This document shows, one piece after another, positions 1-5,728 of a stretch of 10,075 nucleotides of DNA (within the stretch, counting starts at the first letter, position 1; each line of letters begins with the position of its first letter). The position numbers were made by a program, and so were the translations under genes. The notes beneath the pieces were generated by a model. The model did not search any database. It was not told where the DNA came from and was given only the letters and a program-made list of their open reading frames with translations. The DNA is from Selenomonadaceae bacterium (GTDB taxonomy: Bacteria > Bacillota > Negativicutes > Selenomonadales > Selenomonadaceae). The stretch is taken from NCBI GenBank assembly GCA_017484235.1, contig JAFUTM010000416.1, positions 1-10,075 on the forward strand. The letters are read 5' to 3'.

Positions 1-385
1 AATGCATTTCGTGATATAAAAAAAATATGTGAAAGATATTCAGTAAAAAAAATAATAACATTTGGAAATGCAGATAAAGGTTATGTTTCTAAAGAATTTG
101 AGAAAAGTTTGAAAGAACAAGGGAAAATACTGCTCGCCCTAAAGAGAAAAAATGCAAAAGATAACTTTACAAAGGAATTGAGGCAAATAATATTTAAGAT
201 AAGGCGTAGGATAGAGACAACCTTTTCGCAACTAACTTGTCAACTTAATAAGAGTATAGGCAAAAAGTTTTTATGGTCTTATTACGAGATTGATGGGCAA
301 ATTCTTAGCATATAACGTCTGCCAATATATAAACAAAATAAACAATAAAACAGATGTATCTTGTATAAAAAATCTAATTTTTTAA
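1..385 (+). pseudogene. IS982-like transposase, C-terminal remnant, frameshifted
   Basis: The window opens inside a reading frame that runs to a TAA at 313-315. It contains ADKGYVSKEFEKSLKEQG (a DDE-type catalytic-Asp neighbourhood), then LKRKNAK and RRIETTFSQLTCQLN. These match the C-terminal half of IS982-type transposases as I know them. After FLW (about 268-276) the family-like sequence jumps to the next frame: from about 278 this reads LITRLMGKFLAYNVCQYINK and ends at TAA 383-385. The junction needs either one inserted base or two lost bases near 274-278. The 5' end lies off the window. I infer a dead IS copy bordering the flagellar cluster. The IS982 assignment is from memory of the family; another DDE family is possible. 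No terminal inverted repeat was identified. Confidence 0.72.
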
Positions 386-402
386 TCAACTAGCACAACA
401 GG

Positions 403-432
403 TTAAATTAATAAAATTTTAATTTAATTTTT
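403..432 (+). terminator. AT-rich hairpin with T-run, possible terminator
   Basis: A perfect 9-bp inverted repeat (TTAAATTAA, 403-411, and TTAATTTAA, 419-427) with a 7-nt loop is followed by five T. It lies between the transposase remnant and the promoter of the flagellar cluster, so it could end incoming transcription. The stem contains no G or C, so it would be weak; it may be chance in AT-rich DNA or part of the IS end. Confidence 0.28.
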
Positions 433-433
433 C

Positions 434-462
434 TTGCTTTAATTTCGCTATAGCTTTATAAT
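434..462 (+). promoter_or_regulatory. Putative sigma-A promoter for the flagellar cluster
   Basis: TTGCTT (434-439) and a perfect TATAAT (457-462) are separated by exactly 17 bp. Transcription would start near 469, about 68 nt before the DUF6470 start codon. The -35 box is only a half match. I looked for a sigma-28-type element (TAAA, about 15 bp, GCCGATAA) here and saw none. It is the best-formed promoter found ahead of the flagellar genes. Confidence 0.5.
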
Positions 463-536
463 ATAAATGTACAAGTTTAATGATTTAAATTATTTGATAA
501 AAATACTTTAACATTATTTATGAGGAGGAGTCTGAT

Positions 537-1118
537 ATGTTAAGATTAAATATTCGTCACGCGCTTCCACAGACTGATATTCGCATACAGCACAGCAGAG
601 TTGATGACAGTCATATGATTCCTGCTCAGATTCACACTAATAATCGGCAGGCGAGATCAAATAAAACTGTGACACAAGTCAGAATGGATATTGACAGTTA
701 TCCGAGTCGTCATTCTTATGGAGCTAAAAATAATACAGACCTCACACGTGAATTTGGTCAAAGTGGTATTGCGGACGTTCAAGCTTCAACTTCAAGGCAC
801 GCTCAAAATATGTGGTCGTTTATTGATAATGCTGCTAAGCGTGGCAATTATATCCAACAGCAATATAAAGGCAAACTCTTTGAGGAAGCTAACAAAAGCG
901 GCGGCATAGAAGCACGGGCAATTCCTGATCCAAGAGTGACGGTATCGCAGCCTTCGCAAGTTGTTGGTGAAAGTGATTTAGGAGATGTAACGGCTGAAAT
1001 TTCTACTACTCCATTTGCCAGTATTCAAATTACAACCGGCAGTGCTGAGACTTATCTAAAAGATCAAGGCTTTATACGTCGCTGGGTAAGTCAAGACAAA
1101 TATGATATTTATGCTTAA
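537..1118 (+). CDS. DUF6470 (YviE-like) flagellar-cluster protein
   Basis: This 193-residue protein has no signal peptide or membrane segment. The N-terminal third is polar with alternating patterns (LRLNIRHALPQTDIRIQ, then PAQIHTNN), which resembles the repeated beta-strand pattern of DUF6470 proteins. A middle helical part (SRHAQNMWSFIDNAAKRGNY, about residues 86-105) and a C-terminal IQITTGSAETYLKDQGFIRRW complete the family layout. In Bacillus the relative YviE sits just upstream of fliW-csrA, as here. The function of the family is unknown; position suggests a late flagellar or filament-related role. The start is supported by GAGGAGGAG at 522-530, 6 nt before the ATG. It is probably the first gene of the transcript from the promoter at 434-462. 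The stop is TAA. The family call rests on pattern plus synteny. Confidence 0.72.
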   Translation: MLRLNIRHALPQTDIRIQHSRVDDSHMIPAQIHTNNRQARSNKTVTQVRMDIDSYPSRHSYGAKNNTDLTREFGQSGIADVQASTSRHAQNMWSFIDNAAKRGNYIQQQYKGKLFEEANKSGGIEARAIPDPRVTVSQPSQVVGESDLGDVTAEISTTPFASIQITTGSAETYLKDQGFIRRWVSQDKYDIYA

Positions 1119-1142
1119 TTATTCATTATCCATTATTATTAA
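1115..1142 (+). repeat. Short run of A/T-rich heptamers
   Basis: Beginning at the DUF6470 stop codon, the sequence reads as four consecutive 7-mers: TTAATTA, TTCATTA, TCCATTA, TTATTAA. The core (T)CATTA resembles the TCTCATT and CCTAATT units between fliD and fliS. It is short and in AT-rich DNA, so chance is possible alone; the second, longer occurrence makes it more credible. Confidence 0.4.
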
Positions 1143-1212
1143 AATATCAAAAACGAAATTTTATAACATATTCTGATGAAATTAAGAATTTATATAAATT
1201 GGAGGAGTCAAA

Positions 1213-1659
1213 TTGATTAAACGAACTTTTCATACACTCAGATTTGGTGATATTGATACGGACGAAGACAAGATAGTTCATTTTAAAAATGGAATACCTG
1301 CATTTGAAGAAGAGCACGAATTTTTGATTATTCCGTATGACGAGGAAAGTCCATATTATTTTATGCAGTCATTGAAAACACCGGAATTAGCATTTTTAAT
1401 TACCACGCCATTTATCTTCTTTCCAGAGTATATGATTGAAATTGATGATGAAACTATCGAGGAACTTGATATCAAAAAACAGGAAGATGTAATGCTGTAT
1501 ACATTAATAACTATACCAAATGGCAGTGTTAGATATATGACAGCTAATCTTTTGGCACCAGTTGTAATAAATACCGAAAATATGCAGGCAAAACAAATGG
1601 TAATGGAGAAAACTAGATATACTACTAAACATCGTCTATTTCCTGACAAGGTGGTGTAA
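1213..1659 (+). CDS. fliW: Flagellar assembly factor FliW
   Basis: This 148-residue cytoplasmic protein has normal FliW length. FliW binds free flagellin and, when released, binds and inhibits CsrA, coupling flagellin synthesis to export. Recognisable family segments are RFGDIDTDEDKIVHFKNGIP near the N-terminus, EFLIIPYDEESPYYFMQSL (about 36-54), AFLITTPFIFFPEY (about 60-73), and TANLLAPVVINTENMQAKQ (about 109-127) followed by YTTKHRLF. The start is a TTG, chosen because GGAGGAG (1201-1207) lies 5 nt upstream and the protein begins where FliW proteins usually begin. Only 3 nt separate its stop from csrA, so the two are almost certainly co-transcribed and translationally coupled: the csrA SD lies within the last codons of fliW. 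Confidence 0.96.
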   Translation: MIKRTFHTLRFGDIDTDEDKIVHFKNGIPAFEEEHEFLIIPYDEESPYYFMQSLKTPELAFLITTPFIFFPEYMIEIDDETIEELDIKKQEDVMLYTLITIPNGSVRYMTANLLAPVVINTENMQAKQMVMEKTRYTTKHRLFPDKVV

Positions 1660-1662
1660 CAA

Positions 1663-1890
1663 ATGCTGGTTTTAACTCGAAAACCAAAACAGCAGATAAT
1701 GATAGGTGACAACATTATTATAAATGTAGTTGAAGTTCAAGGTGAGAATGTACGTATTGCAATTGAAGCTCCTCGTGAAATAAAAATTTATCGTGGTGAA
1801 ATTTATCGTGCCATTCAGGAAGAAAATCAGAAAGCGGCGGCCCAATTAGGTGCTATTGATCTTAGTGACGCAATGCCTCTGAATAAATAA
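1663..1890 (+). CDS. csrA: Carbon storage regulator CsrA (RNA-binding)
   Basis: This 75-residue protein is the homodimeric RNA-binding translational regulator CsrA/RsmA. It binds GGA motifs in mRNA leaders, often covering the Shine-Dalgarno. The N-terminus MLVLTRKPKQ, the middle GENVRIAIEAPREIKIYRGEIY, and Leu4 and Arg44 (the two RNA-contact positions in characterised CsrA) are all present. The tail after residue 55 (QKAAAQLGAIDLSDAMP) is a slightly long, variable extension. The SD AAGGTGGTG (1649-1656) overlaps the fliW 3' end, 6 nt from the ATG. In Gram-positive flagellar systems CsrA represses flagellin translation and is antagonised by FliW; the fliW-csrA pair here fits that circuit, although flagellin is not in the window. 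Confidence 0.98.
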   Translation: MLVLTRKPKQQIMIGDNIIINVVEVQGENVRIAIEAPREIKIYRGEIYRAIQEENQKAAAQLGAIDLSDAMPLNK

Positions 1891-1892
1891 TT

Positions 1893-1922
1893 TTGACAAC
1901 TGGGCGACTTACTAACCATAAG
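1893..1922 (+). promoter_or_regulatory. Possible sigma-A promoter ahead of flaG
   Basis: A consensus TTGACA (1893-1898) lies 3 nt after the csrA stop, with CATAAG (1917-1922, four of six matches to TATAAT) 18 bp downstream. It could give internal initiation for flaG-fliD-fliS. The -10 is weak and overlaps a hairpin, so this is tentative. Confidence 0.3.
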
Positions 1923-1930
1923 TAAGCTCG
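1905..1930 (+). other. Stem-loop in the csrA-flaG spacer
   Basis: CGA-CTTACT (1905-1913) can pair with AGTAAG (1921-1926) plus TCG (1928-1930), with C1927 bulged and a 7-nt loop (AACCATA). This gives a 9-bp stem. No T-run follows, so it is not a standard terminator. It sits directly upstream of the putative CsrA sites of flaG and could shape that leader if the transcript begins upstream. Confidence 0.35.
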
Positions 1931-1963
1931 ACAAATGGAAGTCAGATATATAAATAACAAGGA
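1931..1963 (+). promoter_or_regulatory. Candidate dual CsrA-binding sites in the flaG leader
   Basis: Two GGA motifs lie 24 nt apart. ACAAATGGA (1931-1939) has its GGA in an 8-nt loop closed by GAC/GTC (1930-1932 with 1941-1943). ACAAGGA (1957-1963) matches the ACARGGA core of the CsrA consensus and overlaps the Shine-Dalgarno of flaG. This paired layout over an SD is how CsrA blocks ribosomes in known targets. SD sequences contain GGA by nature, so the call depends on the extended ACA match and the second site. Confidence 0.35.
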
Positions 1964-1974
1964 GTGTGATTAAA

Positions 1975-2457
1975 ATGGTTGGAAGACTACAGGACATCGT
2001 AACTGCTGCTGTTGTGATCGGAGCGGCAGAACAAGTCAAAATGGGCAGCATTAAAAATCAAGATAAGTCTATGCAGCCCGAAAATATCAATGATTCTCCT
2101 AAAAATAATCAGGTTATCATTGATACGAAAAATATGAAAGTTGACGACATCGATAGTATCTTTGAAAAAGATGATAATGCTCAATCGCAAATTGAAGATG
2201 AAGAAGACTTTCACCTGGAACCTGGTACACTAGACGAGGACACCGTCAGTTTAATGACGGAGCAACTCAACGAACTCATGGACAAAATTAACTGTAATCT
2301 TGAATTTAAATATAACACAGAAGTTAATTTAATGACCATAAAGATGATTGATAAAAAAACTCAGGAGGTTATCAAAGAAGTTCCGCCTGAAGAAATGATT
2401 GAAAATATGATTAAAGCTAAAGATTGGCTTGGTGCTTTCATTGATAAAAATATTTAA
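1975..2457 (+). CDS. flaG: FlaG family flagellar protein
   Basis: The protein has 160 residues from the ATG at 1975. An in-frame GTG at 1966 is rejected because it lies only 2 nt after AAGGAG (1959-1964), whereas the ATG is 10 nt away. The C-terminal half (from about residue 86: TEQLNELMDKINCNLEFKYN, then KMIDKKTQEVIKEVPPEEM) is a clear FlaG domain, the small family linked to filament length or stability and usually encoded beside fliD. Residues 8-17 are a short hydrophobic stretch (IVTAAVVIGA), and residues 25-80 are a polar, Asn/Asp/Lys-rich linker. FlaG proteins are commonly about 110-130 residues, so this N-terminal part is an extra segment of unknown role. fliD follows after 49 nt, consistent with one transcript. 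Confidence 0.9.
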   Translation: MVGRLQDIVTAAVVIGAAEQVKMGSIKNQDKSMQPENINDSPKNNQVIIDTKNMKVDDIDSIFEKDDNAQSQIEDEEDFHLEPGTLDEDTVSLMTEQLNELMDKINCNLEFKYNTEVNLMTIKMIDKKTQEVIKEVPPEEMIENMIKAKDWLGAFIDKNI

Positions 2458-2476
2458 TTAATAACAATTAAATTTA

Positions 2477-2499
2477 GGGCGTGAAACACCCAAGGAGGG
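2477..2499 (+). promoter_or_regulatory. Alternative hairpins over the fliD Shine-Dalgarno
   Basis: CCC (2489-2491) can pair with GGG (2497-2499), presenting AAGGA as a 5-nt loop, which is the preferred geometry for CsrA binding. The same CCC region can instead pair upstream in GGGCGTG-AAA-CACCC (2477-2491), which frees the SD AAGGAGGG (2492-2499). Two mutually exclusive folds over a ribosome site suggest translational control. Both stems are short, so this is a hypothesis. Confidence 0.3.
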
Positions 2500-2506
2500 A
2501 ATAATA

Positions 2507-4561
2507 ATGGGAGTAAATGGTATTTATGGTCTCTCAGGCTCAGGTCTTGACATCGAATCAATGGTCAAGGTCGGCATGTTGAGCAGACAAAATCAATATG
2601 ATAAGATGCAGCAAACTTATACTAAAAATGAGTGGCAGAAACAAGCATATAATGATATTTATTCCAGTATTCAGACGTTCAATAATTCAACTCTTTCACA
2701 ATACAAAATGCAGTCTACGATGAATGCAAAAACAGCTTCGTCTACAAGCAGTGCTGTCTCTGCTACAGCAAATGGATCGGCTCCAATTTTAAATCACAGG
2801 ATTCAAGTTAATCAGCTCAGTTCTGCTGCTTATATGATGTCAACAAATACTCTGCAGCGTTATGATACTGATACTGGAAATAAAGCAGAAAATAATAATA
2901 GTATCTATCTCGGTGAAGTTTTGTTTAAGAAACTTCAGTATAACCTAGTAGATCAAAAAGCTCATTTCACGGATTTAGACGGCAATGAATCCACAGCTAA
3001 TCTCAGTGATGTTGCATTTGAGCTTAAAGTTGATGATGGAACTGAATCTGGTAAATCAATTAAATACACTTATGGTCAGCTTTTAGGTCAAGGCAATAAT
3101 AACGGTGCAGCTAGGTCTTTTAATGATTTAGTTTCTGATGTAAATAATTTAGGATTAAATGTTCGTGCTAATTATGACTCTGTAAACGACGCTTTCAGCT
3201 TTTATAATAAAGAAGGCGGCGAAGCCAATACTATTAATTTTGATATATCAACTGATACACAAGTTGCTTCTACAACGAAAGCATTTTTGCAGAACTTACA
3301 TTTGTTCCAATCTGAAAATGGCGTATTAAAAGGTCAAGACGGCTCAGAAGTTACAGATCCTTCTTCAGCCACCAATTATTTTGGTGCAGAAAGTAAAGCA
3401 GCGTCTATAACGACAACAAATGCTTTAGCTGATGCCAGTAGTGGTTTAACTGCCGGTACGGATACGGCTTTGAGAGATGTTTTCTTTACTGCTTATGGTC
3501 CTTATGATGATGATACAGCATATGTTCAGTTTGTAGGTGACGATGAAATAACGGATGTCAATTTGAGTGATAAATCCGAATTTTCATTTAATTTAACTGA
3601 TGCTGATGGCAATTCAACAGAAGTATCTTTTACTTATTCAGAATTGCTGGACGATGGTGCAACCGTTCAAGATTTACTTGATAAGATTAATAATGCGGCT
3701 GAAAATGGCGGTGCAAATATCAAAGCAAGCATTGATGACGAAGGCAAATTTACATTTACCAGTAATAAATCTGGTGAAAGTGCCTCTGTTGGAATACAGG
3801 CCTCAAGTGATACAGCTGCTCAGTTCTTGACAGGCTTAGGTTTTGCCAATGGCAATAGCGATACATCTAATACTTTGACAATCTCATCTACAGAAAATAC
3901 TTCAGTTAATGGCAGCGGTGCAGATGGCAGTGGTACAGATTTTCCAATTAACGTAAAGGGTACTAACGGCATAGCTGTAATTGATGGTATTACGTATAAT
4001 AACATAACTGACAATAAAGTTTCTGTTAATGGTGTAACCTACACTATGCTCGATAAGACAGACGGTGCCGTTGGCGTCAGTGTTACGCAAGATACAGAAG
4101 GTGTTATTGATAAAGTTAAATCTTTCGTTGAAGATTATAATAAATTGCTGTCCAGTCTTTATGAAAAATATGACGATAAACCAAATAAAGATTACAAGCC
4201 GTTGACTGAATCTCAAAAAGAACAGATGAAAGATGAGCAGATCGAGAAATGGGAAGAAAAAGCAAAAGCTGGTATTCTCTATCACGATCAGACACTCAGT
4301 AAACTTATTTATGCAATGCGTGATGCGGTGTCTACTCCGATTGAAAGTATTAATGGCAAATATGATTCTGTATTTTCAATTGGTATATCTACAACCGGCA
4401 GTAAAGGTCAACTTAGATTAGATGAAGATAAACTTCGTGCTGCTTTAAATGAAGACCCTGATTCAGTTTACAATATTTTTGGCAAGCTCGATCCAAACGA
4501 CAGTGACAATGCTGCGGGCAATGGTGTAGCACAGCGTCTTGGTGATGTATTTACTGATTGA
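2507..4561 (+). CDS. fliD: Flagellar filament cap protein FliD (HAP2), cut short by an in-frame TGA
   Basis: FliD forms the cap at the filament tip and helps flagellin fold into the filament. The reading frame gives 684 residues. The N-terminal domain is typical: VNGIYGLSGSGLDIESMVK at residues 3-21, then a heptad-like helical stretch to about residue 65, then a Ser/Ala-rich segment. The middle is enlarged and contains two flagellin-hook-IN-like segments: GQLLG..SFNDLVSDVNNLGLNVRANYD (about 190-225) and SELLDDGATVQDLLDKINNA (about 379-398). The C-terminal domain begins near 485 and includes VIDKVKSFVEDYNKLLSSLYEKY (about 533-555) and GILYHDQTLSKLIYAMRDAV. TGA at 4559-4561 stops the frame just after VAQRLGDVFTD, before the last C-terminal helices; the same frame then continues with typical FliD sequence to 4774. 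The start is supported by AAGGAGGG (2492-2499), 7 nt before the ATG. The truncated protein is predicted to be impaired. Confidence 0.93.
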   Translation: MGVNGIYGLSGSGLDIESMVKVGMLSRQNQYDKMQQTYTKNEWQKQAYNDIYSSIQTFNNSTLSQYKMQSTMNAKTASSTSSAVSATANGSAPILNHRIQVNQLSSAAYMMSTNTLQRYDTDTGNKAENNNSIYLGEVLFKKLQYNLVDQKAHFTDLDGNESTANLSDVAFELKVDDGTESGKSIKYTYGQLLGQGNNNGAARSFNDLVSDVNNLGLNVRANYDSVNDAFSFYNKEGGEANTINFDISTDTQVASTTKAFLQNLHLFQSENGVLKGQDGSEVTDPSSATNYFGAESKAASITTTNALADASSGLTAGTDTALRDVFFTAYGPYDDDTAYVQFVGDDEITDVNLSDKSEFSFNLTDADGNSTEVSFTYSELLDDGATVQDLLDKINNAAENGGANIKASIDDEGKFTFTSNKSGESASVGIQASSDTAAQFLTGLGFANGNSDTSNTLTISSTENTSVNGSGADGSGTDFPINVKGTNGIAVIDGITYNNITDNKVSVNGVTYTMLDKTDGAVGVSVTQDTEGVIDKVKSFVEDYNKLLSSLYEKYDDKPNKDYKPLTESQKEQMKDEQIEKWEEKAKAGILYHDQTLSKLIYAMRDAVSTPIESINGKYDSVFSIGISTTGSKGQLRLDEDKLRAALNEDPDSVYNIFGKLDPNDSDNAAGNGVAQRLGDVFTD
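4559..4561 (+). other. In-frame TGA splitting fliD
   Basis: The TGA interrupts one continuous fliD frame of 756 codons (2507-4774). A single base change of a TGG, CGA or GGA codon would create it. Other Trp codons read in this window, including two in fliD itself (NEWQK, EKWEE), are TGG. A real nonsense mutation or a sequencing/assembly error is therefore more likely than a variant genetic code. Confidence 0.85.
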
Positions 4562-4774
4562 ATGAAGAGTATTAGAACGCGTGCCGGCTTAGATGAAACT
4601 GCTAATGATGACAGTGATCTCGGTGTTTTGATGCGTGAACTCCAAACTAAGATGAGTAACTTTAAAAAGATGATGGATTCATTTGAAAATAAACTCTATA
4701 AAAAGTATGACGCTATGGAAGTTGCACTTTCACGGCTTGGCGTCCAGATGAATTATATCACTGGCGGACAATAA
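4562..4774 (+). CDS. fliD: FliD C-terminal fragment, in frame after the TGA
   Basis: The 70 codons directly after the TGA encode MKSIRTRAGLDETANDD, then DLGVLMRELQTKMSNFKKMM, then KYDAMEVALSRLGVQMNYIT. This is the terminal coiled-coil region of FliD, which ends in the family-typical AME.ALS.L..Q pattern. That region contributes to cap assembly and, in well-studied systems, to FliT binding. An ATG immediately follows the stop (TGAATG), so reinitiation as a separate peptide is conceivable, but I see no convincing SD upstream (only a weak GGTGAT near 4540). It is best read as the detached 3' end of fliD rather than an independent gene. Confidence 0.8.
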   Translation: MKSIRTRAGLDETANDDSDLGVLMRELQTKMSNFKKMMDSFENKLYKKYDAMEVALSRLGVQMNYITGGQ

Positions 4775-4776
4775 TT

Positions 4777-4888
4777 AATTATGAATGCTGAATGAGGAAT
4801 GATGAATAAATTAATTCCTAATGCGTAATTCGTAATTCGTAATTCGTAATTGAATTAATTCCTAATTTCTCATTTCTCATTCCTAATT
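4777..4888. repeat. Heptamer repeat region with inverted halves
   Basis: The fliD-fliS spacer is largely built of 7-bp units. Left part, 4777-4811: AATTATG, AATGCTG, AATGAGG, AATGATG, AATAAAT. Middle: CCTAATG (4817-4823) and four perfect CGTAATT copies (4824-4851). Right part, 4861-4888: CCTAATT, TCTCATT, TCTCATT, CCTAATT. The left units are reverse complements of the right-hand type (AATGAGG is CCTCATT), so the two ends can fold back on each other with mismatches, and AATTAATT occurs at both junctions. No gene or clear promoter lies inside. Similar heptanucleotide repeats are abundant in some cyanobacterial genomes; here the role is unknown. The copy number may vary by slippage and alter the fliS leader, because the last unit ends only 14 nt before the fliS ATG. 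Confidence 0.85.
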
Positions 4889-4902
4889 GAAAGAGGTAGT
4901 TT

Positions 4903-5307
4903 ATGGTAAATGCGGCGGAAGCATATAAGCGTCAGCAAATTCTCACGGCAACACCGGAACAGCTCACGCTTATGCTTTATAATGGTTGTTTGAAATTTAT
5001 CGGCGAAGGTATCGAAGCCGTCAATGGGAAAAAATATGAAGACGCAAATACAAGTTTGCAAAAAGCGCAGAGAATTATCTCCGAATTTCGCCTTACATTA
5101 AATATGGATTACGAAATTTCTCATCAGCTTTTTCCGCTGTATAATTACGTCTATGATCGTCTAGTTGAGGGCAATATGAAAAGTGATACTGCTCCACTGG
5201 AGGAAGCAAAAGGTATTATTACTGAACTTCGTGATGCTTGGGTTGGTGCAATGAAAAAAGCTCGTGCTGAGAAAGGTCTCGGTAAAGGCGGTAATGGTTA
5301 TGCCTGA
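4903..5307 (+). CDS. fliS: Flagellar export chaperone FliS
   Basis: This 134-residue, mostly helical cytoplasmic chaperone binds the C-terminus of flagellin, keeps it unpolymerised and delivers it to the export gate. Family features visible are AAEAYKRQQILTATPEQLTLMLYNGCLKF (residues 4-32), then KAQRIISEFRLTLNMDYEIS and LFPLYNYVYDRLVEGN. The Tyr near the N-terminus and the PEQL..MLY.G motif are hallmarks. The length is normal. The SD AAAGAGG (4890-4896) lies 6 nt upstream of the ATG and just after the heptamer repeats. The TGA stop is followed directly by an in-frame TAA. The next gene starts 8 nt before the end of this one, so their translation is probably coupled. Confidence 0.96.
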   Translation: MVNAAEAYKRQQILTATPEQLTLMLYNGCLKFIGEGIEAVNGKKYEDANTSLQKAQRIISEFRLTLNMDYEISHQLFPLYNYVYDRLVEGNMKSDTAPLEEAKGIITELRDAWVGAMKKARAEKGLGKGGNGYA

Positions 5308-5719
5308 TAAGCAAGCAGTCGATAATAGTACTAAAAATAATAACGACAATGATTTAAATTTATCTGAAGAAGAGGCATTTAAACAGGCGAAACTGCTTTG
5401 GAATAAGTATTTTCTGTTGACGCAGGAACTGTTGAAATTTATTGACAAACAGGATATAGATACTTTTGTTGATATTGTTTCGCAGCGTGATCGATTAATC
5501 GAGAAAATGAAATCTCTGCCTAAAAATGATTTTCGTGAAACTGACGAGTGCAAAAATCTTATTGAAAACATCAAGCCTATGGATATGCAAATTATGTATA
5601 AGGCACGAACGTGGCTTAATAAATCACGTCGGCAGAACAGTGCAGTTAAGTCTTATGATTTAACAGGTGTTGCCGGTAATTTGGGCACTAGCGGCAGAAT
5701 TTTTAACAGAAAATATTAA
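5300..5719 (+). CDS. FliT/FlgN-like flagellar chaperone (putative)
   Basis: The protein has 139 residues from ATG 5300. Upstream in-frame starts at 5264 and 5294 are inside fliS without good SD spacing, whereas AAAGGCGG (5284-5291) sits 8 nt before 5300. The N-terminus is Asn/Asp-rich and low in complexity (KNNNDNDLNLSEEE). The core, about residues 28-74 (WNKYFLLTQELLKFIDKQD, VDIVSQRDRLIEKMKSL), is an amphipathic helical pair of the FliT/FlgN type. The C-terminus (SGRIFNRKY) is basic. In Firmicutes the gene after fliS is usually fliT, the chaperone for FliD, which fits. The sequence alone does not separate FliT from FlgN, so no symbol is given. It overlaps fliS by 8 nt and is the last flagellar gene of the cluster in this window. 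Confidence 0.7.
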   Translation: MPDKQAVDNSTKNNNDNDLNLSEEEAFKQAKLLWNKYFLLTQELLKFIDKQDIDTFVDIVSQRDRLIEKMKSLPKNDFRETDECKNLIENIKPMDMQIMYKARTWLNKSRRQNSAVKSYDLTGVAGNLGTSGRIFNRKY

Positions 5720-5728
5720 TTTAATGGA

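Noticed and set aside
1356..1715. Minus-strand open frame of 119 codons
   Set aside because: It lies antisense to fliW and csrA, which are certain genes, and its product is a low-complexity Ile/Ser/Val mix with no family resemblance.
3902..4285. Minus-strand open frame of 127 codons
   Set aside because: It is antisense to the conserved part of fliD and is Phe/Ile-rich, as expected from antisense of Lys/Asn/Asp codons.
4559..4561. Variant genetic code (UGA read as Trp or Gly)
   Set aside because: The Trp codons read throughout the window are TGG, and no other gene here has an internal TGA. fliS also ends at TGA where the family normally ends. One event does not support a recoded genome.
4777..4888. 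CRISPR array or attachment site
   Set aside because: The units are 7 bp with no spacers of 25-40 bp, and no cas or integrase gene is near.
5161..5574. Minus-strand open frame of 137 codons across fliS and the FliT-like gene
   Set aside because: It is fully antisense to two coupled genes with good SDs and has no recognisable domain.
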